Notes under the pieces: generated by a model
What the model saw: the letters and a program-made list of their open reading frames with translations, nothing else
Told to the model about the DNA's origin: nothing
Databases searched by the model: none
In this document: positions 35,976 to 49,388 of the stretch, in pieces
Layout: every line of letters starts with the position of its first letter
Position numbering within the stretch: position 1 is the first letter of the stretch
From: Trichinella spiralis
Taxonomy: Eukaryota; Nematoda; Enoplea; Trichinellida; Trichinellidae
Assembly: GCA_000181795.3 (NCBI GenBank)
Contig: CM012953.1
Location: 18,646,923 to 18,710,922, forward strand
Length of the DNA: 64,000 nt
Direction of reading: 5' to 3'
Program-made: the position numbers and the translations under genes

Positions 35976-38695
35976 GAACAGATAGATAATGTACTTTTTT
36001 GTATTTCTCTTTATAATTTGTCGCTCGTCCTTTCAGACGATTAAACAGTGATGATAATTGATCACGTGAAGTTGGATCCGGAAAATCATGAGCATCGGCA
36101 ATGCTTTCTTCATCAGCAATGCTTTCCAAATCCGACGTCAACATATACTGAGTCGTTGATGAGGGATAACTTTGAAAAAATATACTGAAACACAAATTAT
36201 TTATTCATTTATTATAATACAATTCAAAAAAAAAACAAAACCTGTCTATGCTGTTCAATGATGAAATGGAATCATGCCGCTGATGTATCCGGTGAATATT
36301 CAACGATTGGTCAACTGCTGCATGCTTGGTCTCTTCGCCCTTGTAAAACAAATCAACCAATTTACAGTAACAAAGAAAAGTGACAGTTTTGCACAATGTG
36401 GCACAATGCACAACAAGGATGATAACTGATTTGCTTACCAATGGCACGTCAACCAAATCAGCATCCATGTCAGAAGACAAAATTATCTTTCCACATTGCA
36501 AGTTCGATTCATCGTTTGACGATGGTTTATTCTCCTTCAATAATTATTGGAAATGTTTCAAAAATTCCATTCTTTTAATAAACATACAACATACAGGTAG
36601 TTCTCGACTTACGATGGGGTCGGTGGAACGAAATCCCGTCGTATGTCGAGAATCGCCTGTACTGAACATTACATCGCAACATTATTATAACAAATATCAC
36701 TTTATGATTAAAACATTTAAAAAATAATCATCAATTTCATTTGAGAGTAGCAACTTTTTAACAAAAATTTCAGTTAATACGTACAAAATAATAACAAAAA
36801 AACTTAACAAAACAACAAAAATAAAAACACATATTCTTCAAGAAGTTTTAAGAAATGCAAGTTGCGTATATAAATATATAAGTGCAAAAATTCGGTTTCT
36901 TACTTGAGAAGCAACACTTGTGGATGCATTCTGCGAAAACGTGGCTATTTTTTCAGGCAAATTTTGGCTCACTTGATTTACAGCCTAAATTGAAACACGT
37001 AAAGAAAGATCAAAAGCTTTTCCATGGATTGCTCAATTTACCAATTTCTTCTTAAAGTATTTTTTGATTTTTGAAAGATACTTCATTGTGTCAAAGTTAG
37101 AAAAAAACAAAAAATGAAATTACAATTCACAAATGTCGTCAGTTAAAATTTTAAACTATAAATAAACTTAGATTAAAACTTAATCATAAAATTTCAGATT
37201 ACGGTATGACAAATTTTAATATACAAATGGGGCAATTATAGTTGAAGTACTAGAAAAAGAGGAAAAAACTTTAAATCACTTATGCAGCAGTGCACAAGTT
37301 GCTCATTTTGTAAATTAAAAATTCACTTTCAACGTTTCATTTACATGAAGGATAATTCTTTAAACAACGTCAATCAAACGTTAAAGTTACGTCTTGAAAT
37401 ACTACCATTTTTCACATCAGATGCATGATTAAAATCGTTCAACTGATTCATTTCAAATTATAATGAATTTAATTTAATCAACATGTGCATCAATAAATTC
37501 AACAACTTCATCACAGATTTCATTACTGTTCTTATTTATTATTATTATTATTATTATTATTCCATTAATTCTACAGTTCCACTTTCAGCAGCTTTACAAC
37601 ATAGTTGCTTTTCAGTTCTTTCTTAAATAAACTTTCTTTATATTTAAATTATGTTTGTTTTCAACAGTCAATTTTATTAGCACAATTGAAATCAAAGGTA
37701 ATCATTTACAAAACAAGTGAAAACACCCAAAGTAGAATGATAACAAAAGGGAATTAATATTAATAAATAAAAATTTTACCAAAAAATGTTTACAACAATT
37801 TTCATTCAACGCTGACATTTAAAATACTGAATGATCAGTATATTGTAATGACGACATCAGTTGAAATTTGTACCAAATTCTGCAATATAAATATGAAACA
37901 ATGTTTTAAATATGAAAATAGCACGAAGAATGAAAGTTATACGAATTTCAAAATATATCAATAATTATGAGAAGAATTGTTCACCAAACAACTAACTGTT
38001 TGTGCGAAACTGTGAAAATTCACCAAATCAAAAACCGTTCAGAACACGACGTAATGATCAGAGAAGTAGACTATGCAACAGTAAATCAGTCGTTCGATTC
38101 GATTATTTATTTACGAACAAATCATATGCACAATGCTCTCTACACGTGAGATAAGGTAGAAAATAGCATGTATAGAAAAGTAATGTATAGAAAAAAAATC
38201 ATGCAAGCAATTGAACAGCATTTGGAACATCTGCTTCAAAACACTGACAGTTGAAGAAAAAAACTCTATTTGTATAAACTGAAATTGCTTTGTTACAGTT
38301 ATCATTAAATGGCCATTGAACTTCACTGCAAACATATTACCTCTTATGAAAATTCATCTTCTGTGAGAATGTAAAAATCGCAATATTTGTTATATTTTTA
38401 CAATAAAAAATAGCACGAAAAAAAAAAAATAATAATAACAAAATTATGCACCGTTTTATTATGCTGAAAAAAATGAAAAAAAAGTTAAATAAAATTAATA
38501 AAAATACAAAAGCAGCATGATATTTAACACCGATGCTGAATGCCTTATAAGCAATTAAAAATAAATATATAAAATTCGTCACTTCAAATTGGCCAAACCA
38601 AACGTATAGAAAAATAGCAAACTGTGAGATGATGCACGTACGTTCTGTAATTTCTTGGTTTCTTCCGCTATTCGACTTTTCAATCCTTGAAACAT
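30617..38695 (-). CDS. GRIP-domain golgin, golgin-245/GOLGA4-like
   Basis: Twenty-one exons: 38642-38695, 36904-36984, 36439-36534, 36242-36339, 35995-36184, 35871-35918, 35649-35780, 35550-35585, 35360-35488, 35082-35319, 34881-35005, 34726-34821, 34521-34658, 31732-34462, 31460-31599, 31310-31420, 31166-31248, 31043-31103, 30908-30970, 30785-30847 and 30617-30715. They give 1603 residues. The start MFQGLKSRIAEETKKLQN resembles the MFKKLKQKI start of human GOLGA4. Exon 5 has an acidic Ser-rich stretch and LFNRLKGRATNYKEKYKK, like the human KYSELV region. Long heptad coiled coils follow. The C-terminus is a GRIP domain: YLKNILFRYMVQRE, then TLAKAIAAVVKFSPMQ and ILTKEE. GRIP domains bind ARL1-GTP at the trans-Golgi for vesicle tethering. 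Exon 14 is 2.7 kb, against under 250 bp for all the others. A short Asn run (about residues 1485-1491) comes from an (ATT)n microsatellite at an exon end. Confidence 0.9.
36592..36661. mobile_element. 70 bp palindromic MITE in a golgin intron
   Basis: A near-perfect hairpin. The left arm CAGGTAGTTCTCGACTTACG is mirrored by the right arm, which read in reverse complement is CAGGCGATTCTCGACATACG. A TA lies on each side, as left by Tc1/mariner/pogo-type insertion. It sits in the intron between golgin exons 2 and 3, near the exon 3 acceptor. There is no coding. Confidence 0.75.
37042..37086 (-). other. Candidate alternative first coding exon of the golgin gene
   Basis: An ATG at 37086 opens a 45-base frame, MKYLSKIKKYFKKKL, followed directly by GTAAAT. 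Spliced to the exon at 36904-36984 it stays in frame, as does the distal first exon (38642-38695). The product would swap the MFQGLK start for a basic amphipathic one. This is inferred from frame and splice sites only. Confidence 0.5.
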
Positions 38696-38760
38696 GGCCG
38701 TTCAATTGGTCTTCAAATATGGCTGCTTATTTGCAATCAACTGATTGCTGAAAATAGTTT

Positions 38761-38890
38761 TTCCGAGGCCAAAACTGAAAAACATATGAATTAAGTTGCT
38801 ATTTTTTGGCAAACCGACCGACGCACCTGCCGAAACGCTCCTTACTAACATGGGAGACGAATTTACACAGCTGCTACAGTAGGTCATTTT
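38761..38890 (-). other. Possible 5' UTR exon(s) with upstream ORF, golgin gene
   Basis: An ATG at 38887 opens a short frame (MTYCSSCVNSS...) that meets a GTGCGT donor near 38828. A pyrimidine-rich TTTTTCAG acceptor follows at about 38777, leading without further introns to the golgin ATG at 38695. If transcribed, this is a small upstream ORF in the golgin leader. Support is weak. Confidence 0.3.
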
Positions 38891-39318
38891 GAAAATTAGG
38901 TTACAATTTCTTTTCTATCAATTACACACCATCTGCGAACAGTATTTATTATTTGAATGATTTAATTGTATGCTTTCAATTTTATCAATCAGTTCTCTTC
39001 ACATTTACGAATAATGCTTTCAACAAAAATGATGCAACTATCGTGGATAGAAGAGATCAGAAAATAAACATCAGAGAAACACTTGAATGAAACTGATATT
39101 CAGTTATAATTTACAACAGACTGATTTGCTTCAGTTCATCAAAAATTACATGGAAAGTATGGGCAGTAGAATTTTATCCGCTGCAATAGTAATTATTAAC
39201 TGATGCTCGCTAGACAGTAAAATTTGTAAAAATTTCCAATCATTCGACACTGGAACAAAGATGAGCATATTTCAAGTACTGTCATAGGATGTAAAGTGAC
39301 CAACAATTAGAAAAAAAG

Positions 39319-42269
39319 CTAACCAACAATGAAATTCCGATAATGCTTTTTCAATGTCATGTGATGTTTGACAGCTTTGATAAAATCAGTACGTTGCACT
39401 ACAACACTAATCTCTCGACCTATAGCTGACAAACGTTGCTTGCACTAAAAGAAAAGAGAAATAAAATTAAATGAAAAAAATAAGTCATTACTTAACAATA
39501 GAATAAATATAAAATTCGAATATAAATAAATAGTTAATATAAAAGTAACATGAAAATTGTCAAAATGATCCTGCTCACTTCTCCGTTCTTTAAAAACACA
39601 TTTATTGGACGGCCGTTGATTTCCGTAATATACCAAGTAGTTTCCAAATGGGGATGAAGCTTGCTTTCAGTTTTCGCTCTGAAACCAGCTCTCCAAGCAG
39701 CTGAATCCTGAACAACATTCACAATCTGAATAAACAGATAAATAATGCGAACAAAACCATCAGCAAAATGAGATGTGGTAATTTCGTTTTACTTCGTTTT
39801 TTCCATTTTTCAACACTAGTCCAACATCTTCGCCATCGCAAAACCGTTTGAACAAAAACACTTTTGCCATTGGCATTCGTTTTAGTAAAATTTCACACTA
39901 AAAAAACAAGAAAATCAAAAGAAAAAGATGAATTTTTTAAATGAAATATAATTTCTTATGTAATTTGTTTGATAATTACAAGTGTGATGAATAAATAGTA
40001 TCAAAGTAGTAAAAAAAAGTTCATCATCCTCCTAAAAAACTTGTACCTGCCGGCTTGTATCTAAATTTCGTTTAATACATTCTTCCAATTGAGATTCAGA
40101 ATCAAGTGGTCGACCATCGATGGCCATCAGACGATCACCAATGTGCACAAATGCTCGCAAGTTGACCAATCCTTGAATTTCCTGCCAACCACTGATCCTG
40201 TAAAGAGTAAAATTTTTTCTATTTTAAAGTGAAACAAAAAATAATTTCACTTAAACTTATTCATTCCATCTGAAACAGTAACAATAACAATAACAGTAGT
40301 AATAGTAGTAGTAGAAAATTACCATAGAAAACCAGAGATGTTGACAAATGCAATGCGTAAAATATTTTCTAGTGACAATGTAAATTTAATTGGATGTTCA
40401 GAATGAATTTCACTGTTCAACTGCAGTGTTTCCTGCTCTCGCAGAGATACTCGCATGGAGGAGAGCATCGATCTGGGCGGCAAAACTGGCGGAAGACTAT
40501 GCGGAATGGGCGGAAGCAAAGCAATGCTATCATCACTGGAAAATTTTTCTTTCAATTCATCGGCAGTTATCACTTTTGCTAAAGCAAAAATACTAAACAT
40601 CAGTTAAACCACCTGATAATTAACGTCATTATTATGGATTATTATACCTGCTTCATCAGCTTGCGATGATTTACTTTGAAAAGGCAAAATTTTTATTCTT
40701 CTTCTATCTGGCGATAAGCTTTTGTAGCAATCAGATGAACAGAAATTTGAATTTTCACTCGCAACATCTGACAAAAGATCTGCTTTGCTTGCAGCATTAT
40801 TTGTTGTTACACTTTTCAATTCACCAATACTAGCGGTACATTCCGGCATCGTGTCGTATTCAGCAAGCGTAGCAGATTTTGGCACGTTCAAATCTTTGTA
40901 TTCTTTGTCTTCATCCGTCGGAGGCATGTTTAGCATTGCGTGTCTTAAAATTATTTTCATCATTCATACCTGCACTTTACCTTTAGTTTATCGAAAAACA
41001 GCAACAACAACAACGATTAACAAAGAATGCTTCGAATAAACAGATACATGTATAATTGCAGAATTATCGAGAAAATGCAACGACAATATTCTCTCACCTT
41101 GTCCAAGAAATTGGAGGAACATCGTAAATATTATCTGTAAGATCAGGATCGAACTGCTTTTTCGAAGATTCTTGCGAGCTGAGATGAAACGAATTTTCAT
41201 CAGTCAACTGTCTATTCATGGAATCACGAGGAGGCAAAACGGGCCTATTCACGACGGAAATGCTTTCTTCATTTTTGCCATCCGTTCCACATTCCGGTGA
41301 AATATTGCACTTCTCCAACAAACTGCTAATTGGTGCAACGTATGCTGCAACTTCTTCACCTTGTGAAGTTTCATTTCCACGTTGGCCCAATGATTCATAA
41401 TAAGGAACTTCGTCTGATGGTTGAAAATGATCACCCGTTTCAGAGGGCAAAATTGATGAATCGCCGCCATTCACAGCGGATAAAATTGTTCGAATTTGTT
41501 GACCTTCTGTAGCAACTTCCTCCTGGCGAGTCTTCAATCCAAGCGGAGTTACTGTGTATACATTTGATGCACACTTAAAAATTATTCTTCAAAATCAAAT
41601 TTTCACATGCACAACACAACACAAAAATAATTACAGGTAAACAGCCAATATCACAAAGCTTCCATGTAAGTTGCTGTATCCAGTCTTCCTTTTCTTCTCT
41701 AAAATTATTAGCCACTTTTGAAATTTTAATCAATAATAAAAAAACAAACAATTCAATTGTACATTACACAGAAACAGCGATCAAAGTAATCGGCTGCCTG
41801 TCGTCGTGTTTAAAACCAACAGTGAGCATTCGATCGTGCACAACTGCTCGTACAACATAGCTACAGTCGAACAAATCGATCACTTTGAATGGAACATGCT
41901 TCATCACTTCCTTTTTATTTAAAAAATATAACAAAAAACAAATGTCAACTACGAAAACATCGACATGCAAATTACCCTTGGATGCGCGTAAGATTCCAAA
42001 AGTGGAACTCGGTCAGAGTGAACGCAAAATACTAGCCACTGTTCAATCACTTTTTCCTCTTTCTAAATTGCAAATATTTCATCTGAACAATTCATTTCAC
42101 TTCTAACAATTTAAATACCTAATAATTGCAATCAAAGGATACTTTTTGAGAAAAAAAACACATTACACTGATCAATTTGTTCCAATAAACCGAATCTACT
42201 TACCGATGTAGCTTCATCTTTTATAGCAAGCTTTACCCAACCTGCTTTGTAAATTTCTCTTGAAGTCAT
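39319..42269 (-). CDS. PH-domain and PDZ-domain adaptor-like protein
   Basis: Eleven exons: 42204-42269, 41975-42061, 41768-41910, 41635-41698, 41098-41573, 40648-40943, 40323-40578, 40047-40197, 39793-39897, 39579-39725 and 39319-39444. They give 638 residues. The N-terminal about 120 residues look like a PH domain: YKAGWVKLAI, then WLVFCVHSDRVPLLESY, and a last helix EEKEDWIQQLTWKL with the invariant Trp. A long low-complexity middle carries Tyr motifs (NIYDVPP, AEYDTMP, PYYESLG) and Pro stretches (LLPPIPHSLPPVLPPR) that could bind SH2 and SH3 domains. The C-terminal part holds two PDZ-like folds: one around IGDRLMAIDGRPL, and a second (VGLVLKNGKNEIVNVVQDSA...ITEINGRPI...VVVQRTDF) that resembles syntenin PDZ2. 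I do not recognise an orthologue. A membrane-recruited signalling scaffold is the likely role. Confidence 0.75.
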
Positions 42270-44020
42270 CTCTGCGACAAAAAATCAACAACAAATTTAC
42301 TTGAATAAATCAAAAAAATTCAAGTCGTTCTGCTAAATAAAAATTAAATCAGATTGTGGTGCTGTTTTATAAAAAAATATAAAATAAATAACAAAATGAA
42401 ATAATTATAAAATGGAATCTCTGCACAATAAACTTTTCATTGATTTACATTTACTGCTATATGAACTTCTTTACTAATTTCAGAAACTTATAATTCTTCT
42501 CAAACTTTGCAAACTTTTCCCAAAACACATTTCATTTATTTCTTATTACATTTAAATGTTCACTTTTAATGTGTTCAGCACGCTACTGAGCAATAAAACA
42601 TAGAATGAATAGTCAAACAAATATCTAACAATTCATTATCAAAATCAACTGTATTAACCATAAACAATTGCATATCAATCAGAGCAGAAATCTTATTTTT
42701 AAAAAAATTAGTATACGCAGAATTTGAAAATTGATGAATTTCCATCCTACATAATTACCTAATTATTGAAAATCAAACTGTTCTACTGCAGTCATATCAA
42801 ACTTGACACAAAGTTTCATCGATCATTCAGAATCTGAAAATCAGTCATTTAACATTCCATTCTTTTATAGGAGAATCTAAAAAAGTATTATTCTTAAAAC
42901 AATTAACACAAATGAACAATACACAACCTCAATTCCCCAGACAGCTATCAAATAATCGATAATTAAAATAATGTACAATTCTGTAGATTTTAGATAATTA
43001 AGATCTAATTTTAAAGAAAGTTGTTTTACCATCGCATGCTTGGTTACTTTAATGATGGAATAGAAATTGAAATTGTGTTTGTTTTCTAATACTGTTACTT
43101 ATTAAACATCACCTAATTAGTTAAATGTAGTAAAATACATGTTGATAAAATCCTATTCTAATAGTCAACTGTATTTATTGACAGAGATTACTGTAAAATT
43201 ACAAGAAATTCAACTATGAAAGTGAAACTTGAACTCTATAAATGTTTAAAATTGTTGAACTTTCAATGTTTTAGAAGTTTAAAATTTACAAAATTCTTTT
43301 TTTAGCATAAATTGTATTCTTTCTAAAGTAATTTTCATACTAAAAGTGTGCTAAATAATTATCTGCGATTATTGCACTGTAATTTTGCGCGCGAAACTCT
43401 AATACTTATCGCAGCATATTTTTGGACTTTTGTTCACGCTCTGGTGTATTTACTGTTCATTTTCCGGTACTCTCGTCTATCCTCTTTTTGTACTAGTTTG
43501 TACAATTTGTGCTTTTACCTGCTTTTCAGTTGTCGGCTGGTCCAGCCGTCGATTGTATCATCAGGCTACTATTTAAATCAACTTATTCTTTAGCACGGAT
43601 GCAACACAAATACAAAAACAATGGAAAATTCACACAAATACTCGTCTCTAAGTAGGTAATCTATTTGATGAATCACTGCTTCTAAAGAAGCATTTATCTG
43701 TTTTGAATAATTTATTGTGCGTTTAACAGTACGACAGTTGTTTGTTAGTGTGCGTAGCATGATGAAATTTTTTTCTTTTAAAGCTGATATGAACGTAGAA
43801 GGCGATATATACATATATATAATTGAGAAGATAAAAAACACATATCCACATCCTAGATGTTATGCATTTATTTGCAAAATGAGATAGATATTTTGACAAA
43901 TTAAGAAAATAAACAATAAGAAGAGAATGGATATTTAAGAGACATAATAAAACAAATATATAAGCAAACAAAATATATACAGATGTCATTTGAAAAAAAA
44001 TACTTTGCAGATTTGAAAAA
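42270..44020. other. Intergenic, no gene supported
   Basis: Lies between the PH/PDZ gene start and the SMC2 stop. The plus-strand frame at 43348-43593 is hydrophobic but has no recognisable family. A small GGCTGGTCCAGCC hairpin lies at about 43535-43547. The PH/PDZ promoter and the SMC2 3' UTR should lie here. Confidence 0.4.
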
Positions 44021-47000
44021 TTAGTCAACAATTCGCAAACCTTCGCAGTTGTCGGTTAATCGATTACAATCATCTCGCAAAACTTGCACCCTAGATTGAG
44101 CTTTCTTTCTTCTTTGTTCATAGGTGACATCCGAACGAGAAACAGTTTCTAAAGTTGGAATCTGCTTCGCTATACGTTGCACTTTTGATTGGCCGTTGCG
44201 CAATTCAGTTCGAAAAAGCACATTCGCATTGGAAAACATACCATCTTTCAATGAAACCACAATAAACTGAAACCAGAAAAACAAAAAGCTCAGTTGAAAT
44301 TAATAATAATCAAGTAGCAAATGAAAAAATTACCTGAGAAGTTTTAAATTTTTCACTGATCATTTTGCCAATATTCTGCGTATGCATGACATCCAAGGCG
44401 GCATCGACTTCGTCGAGAATGTAAATCGGAGCCGGTTTGAACAAAAGCATGGCAAAAATCAACGACAAAGCAATTAATGATCTAAATCGACAAAATTCCA
44501 CACAATCAACCAAGCCAGTATATAATTAATCTCGGTTACAACTGACCTTTGTCCACCTGAAAGTTCGGTCAACGAATCTTTCCACGCGTCACCAAACGCC
44601 ACTTTCACTTCCAAACCAGCGAGAATATCTTCTTCGGAAACTTTAACCAATTTTGCATTGGCTCCTGGAAGAAGCATGGAAAATATCTGACCAAAATCTT
44701 CGTTAACTTGTTCAAGAGCAACTGCAACCGCTTCTCTCTTTTTTTCCTGCATCAAATTCATCACATCCTCCAAATGCTGCCTATCTTTGTAAACCACTTT
44801 CCGCTTTCTTATCAAATCTGTAACCTGCAACAGAATAAATAAAAAAATTATCATTTTACGCTTGCACACACACACACACTTCTGTGTGCAGTTGGCAAAG
44901 AAAAAAAAATCACACACTTCTTTTTGATAAACGTCACATTTTTCCACATTTCGCTTGTCGACGTGTCCTTGCAATCGTTTGATCGTCTCATGAGCGTCGA
45001 CTAGACGTTTAGCAGCATCGTCTGGATTATTTGCTTCAAAGTCGAATTCAGTACCAGCAACGCCGAACAACTGCTTCTCCTTTTCAATCCACGGATTCGA
45101 ATTGCACAAATTGGTCAACTGATAAAAAATAAATATAAAATTTAAGAGAAAAAATAAATAAATTTTTTTGCTAAAATTATTTTTACATCATTTTCATATT
45201 TTTCAGCTGCCTTCTGTTGTTCATTCAAATCTTGTTGCATCTGCTTCAATCTCAGTTCAGAATCTCGACATTCTTGTTGCAACTGCTGAACTTCATTTTG
45301 CATATCTTCCGCATCTTTGTTTTCATTTTTCAATTTTTCTCTGATCACACGCAACTGTTCTTCGATTGCTTTCGTCGAGTTCTACAATTTAAAATATTGC
45401 TTGCAAATATTTAAAATCAAAATTGTCAAATCAAATTCCAAATTCCTCTCACCACACGACCGTCTAGAATAAATTTACTATCCTTCACCGCTGTTTGCAA
45501 TTCTTCTTTCTCCAATTCTTTGCGCAATTTTTCTTGTTTCGCATTCTCAATATCATTTGTCAATACTTCTATGTCATTTTCCAATCGAGACAATTCCTGA
45601 AGATCAATAAAAATTTCAAAAATGAAAATTGTCAACTATATTTATTTATTTATTTATTTAAATCCCCACTTCTTGATGTTTGGTAACAATTTCTTCCATG
45701 TGAGACACTTTTTTTGTCGCCTCTTTCAACGATTTTTTCGCTTTCGACAATTCGGCTTCTTTGTTAACTTTACTGTTCTGCCAAGCGGCTGAAATTTCGT
45801 TGCACTGGCGTTTAGTAGCATCATAATCTTCATTAACACTATTCAAACGACAGCTCGCTTCATCTGTAAAAAGATATTAATTCATTTGTAAAAATTATAA
45901 AAAATCCAACCAAAAAAATATAATCAATCACAATTTCAGTTACAATACCAATTTCAGTTTTCAAAGATTCACACTCTTTTTCCAACTGTGCAGCTTGGCA
46001 AGATTGAAGTCTTTGGGCAGCGTTGTTCTTTTTCATCAACTGCATTTGCAATTCCCCTTCCAAAGCACTGTGCTTCTGTGCAACAGCGCGCAATTCGTGC
46101 AATGTTTTTAATGTTTTTTCAAGTTGATTCTTTTTGCCACGAAATTCATCATGAATAGATTGATTTTTTACACGCATTTCAAGCAAATATCCACCGGATG
46201 GCTTAGAGCCTAGATGAAGGGGAATCAAATACAAACAATAATAATAATAATAATAATAATAATAGCAACAACTATTGAAAACCTCCGGTCAATGTTCCCA
46301 AAGGACTGAATACATCACCATCGAGAGTAACTGTTCTCGCTCGGACACCTTTATCAAAGCAAACAGTTTTTGCCATCTCAGAATTAGTACAAACAAGTGT
46401 TGTGCCAAAAACATGATCAATCGCTTTTTGAAATTCTGGATCGACACATTCCACAAGATCCACTGCCAAATTACAATTTTCATCACCTACCTCAAAAAGA
46501 GAGAAAGAAAGAAAATATATCCATTCAAATTGTCAAGTGCAATAAAGAGCAACGTATAAAATATACGTACTAAAGATTTGGCCCTTCTGATTACATCTCT
46601 GTTGAGGATTTTTGATTCGACTGCATCCAAAGGTAAAAATGTTGTCCGTTGTTTCAAACATTTCGCGTCGTTCAACATTCTTACCGTCTCGGAAGAATCA
46701 ATAACAACGCTGTATAACTATTGAAAAAAACAATTTTTCAAAAATTAAATTATTAAAATTTTTACTAAAATCCAAACCTTTCCACCAGCCGTCACGTCCA
46801 AAGCGACTGCCATACGAGGATTTTTTATCCTGATCAATTCCGCAACACGACCTTTAATTTTGTTTCTGTCAAACTCTGGTGCTTGTTCACTAAATCTTAT
46901 TTCCAAACTTGGAAACCTGAACAAGTTAATGATAAAAAAATTATTTTATACAATTGCAAATTGATTTAAAAAAAAATTTCCAATCATACTGTGATTCCAA

Positions 47001-49388
47001 CTGACGCAGTTTTACTTCCAACGAATGACACTCGTCGGATAATTGTTGATAGCTTTTGTTCATTTCATTCAACTGATGCTGGTCAAATTGTAAAGCAGCA
47101 ATTGAAGACTACAACAAATCAAAGTTGATCAATGAAAATTTTTTTCAGTTTTTTCTTTTTCACAAATCATCTCACTTCCAAATTTTGCACTTCTTTCTCC
47201 AACCTGTCGAGATCAGATATCAACTGCTTCTGCTCTGGAATAGCAGCATCTTGCATTTCTTTATTCTTCTTCAGCTTTTTCTTAGCTTCAGCAATTCTAC
47301 AATAATCAAAAAAAAACACACACACATACATGATTACAGTGATCAGTGTAATTTTCCTTTCTCCAAATCATACTTCATTTCTAAGGAATTTTTTTCCACT
47401 TCAATGTTGGTCAATTTTCCCTGAGCAGCTGAAAAACAGCTATATCAATTAGCACGTGAAAATGATAATTGCAAACGACAGAATAAATACCAGTCAAGCA
47501 ACTAGCCATTGTGAACGCTTTTCCCTCCGTATCCACGGTCATGCCATTTTGCAAAACGTCGCACATAATTTGGTACTGCTTAGCTGAATCTTTCAAACGT
47601 TGAAACTGATCCTCTTCCTCTTCCACTGCTTGTTTCCTTTGCGCGTACATTTCATTTTTGTCTGCTTTATTCTTCTCCGTCTTCAACACAATTGACAATT
47701 TTTTTTAAAAAAATAAACCAAAAAACCGAAAAATACCTTGGCAATATGATCTGACAAACTTTGCATGTATTCTTCCAACTTTTTCAACGCATTAACTTTG
47801 CTTTCATAAACCGACTGCGCTGAACATTCATCCTTGTTGCAGTTGCTCAATTCTTCTTGCAGTTTCGTCAAAGCCGTACACTGGCCTTGCTATATACAAA
47901 TGATTGTCCAATTTAAACAAAAAACAACTTAATCAACAAAATTATTAAAAGCTCACCTTTTTTTTCAAAGCTTTCAGTTCAACTTCTATTTCGGTATATT
48001 TTTCCTGCTTGCATGCCATTATTTTTCGTTCACTGTCTATACTTTTCAAAGAAGATTCTTTGAGAGTGTTAAATTTTGAAATATTTTCCTAAAATTAACA
48101 CATCCTAAAACACAATCGATTTCATATTTGACGTTTCACCTTTGCCTGATGGTATCGATAAGCAGCAACCAAACGCTCATACATGCCGAGCTTTGACTTG
48201 GCCAATTTCAGTTGATTGTATTCATCTTTTTGCTTATTCAATTTTTTAATTTTTGGCATTACTGCATCAACTAATAACTATAACAAACAATTTGATACTA
48301 ATAATTATCAAAAATTACATTACTGTCAATGATAAATTGAATAATTCCAATCAATACCCGTTCGTTTTCTTTAAATTTCTTCTCTTTGCAATGTATAAGG
48401 TGTTCGGCAACTTGCCGTTTACTTTCGTACATTTTTGTGCCAGTAGCTTCTTCCATCATCGACAAAAGCTAAACACTCACATATAACAAATTTGCTCAAA
48501 AAAATTTTTCTTCAAATAAATACAAGCAGGCAGTAAAAAAATTAACCTATTAGTAACAATTAAAAATATCAAATTTCACGAAAAATAATAAGAACTGCAT
48601 TACAAATATCACAAGTTGTATCATTCAAAAATAAAAATAATAGAACTTAAAAAAAACTTTCAAAATTAATCACATAAAATTATATTTTAAAATTAAAAAC
48701 ATTACTACTATATGCTATGTTTCTTTACATAAAAAAGAAATCAAAAATACCTCAAGCGGCTTCATATTTAACACCTTCGTAATACGGCCTTGCATTATGA
48801 GAAAATGTGGATTATTAACATTCATATGAATAGAACGGAACAAATCAATAATTTTGCTTATTGGACAAATAGAACCATTCAAAAAGCATTTCTGCTGCCC
48901 ACTAACGATTACCTAAAAAGAAATAAACATTATATATAAATATATTTATGTATAACATATACATATATTTATGTATTTACACGACTAATAACAATTTCAT
49001 CATAGTTCTCATATCCACAGGGACTACGTGCTCGATTGCTGTTGTCAAAAACAACAGACACAGCTGCTCTCTCAATCCCTGTTTTTCCATAATCGGAAAC
49101 CAAATCTTGTAAACTAGCTGCCCTCACCTAAATGAAATAAATTTAAAAATTAAAAAAAAATAAAACCATATCTTAATAACTTACAAATCAATCATTAAGA
49201 ATCCTTCAAAAGGTACTTACGTGATTTAAGTTTGTGATTCCCAGAACAAAGCATATTGCATCTAGAATGTTTGACTTTCCTGATCCATTCAGCCCAGTAA
49301 TTGCATTAAAATTAGGATTAAAATTATCCAAAACAGTTCGCTGCCGGTAAGATTTGAAACCTTCCAATTCAATTCTTTTCAAATGCAT
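44021..49388 (-). CDS. SMC2: Condensin subunit SMC2 (structural maintenance of chromosomes 2)
   Basis: Twenty-two exons: 49221-49388, 48981-49127, 48751-48912, 48358-48468, 48140-48277, 47957-48088, 47737-47889, 47491-47680, 47374-47428, 47176-47296, 46990-47108, 46778-46916, 46571-46717, 46283-46490, 45949-46209, 45670-45863, 45453-45596, 45187-45381, 44918-45118, 44547-44824, 44334-44481 and 44021-44266. They give 1218 residues (human 1197). Walker A is GLNGSGKSN at 32-40, and [16 protein letters not shown] is the SMC2-type block after it. A long coiled coil carries the hinge in exons 10-14 ([34 protein letters not shown]). The ABC signature is [10 protein letters not shown] and Walker B is [12 protein letters not shown], followed by the switch [14 protein letters not shown]2 pairs with SMC4 in condensin I and II to compact mitotic chromosomes by ATP-driven loop extrusion. 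All catalytic motifs are intact. Confidence 0.97.

Noticed and set aside
43348-43593. 81-residue hydrophobic plus-strand frame
   Set aside because: Composition follows the T-rich DNA and no family or neighbouring exon supports it.
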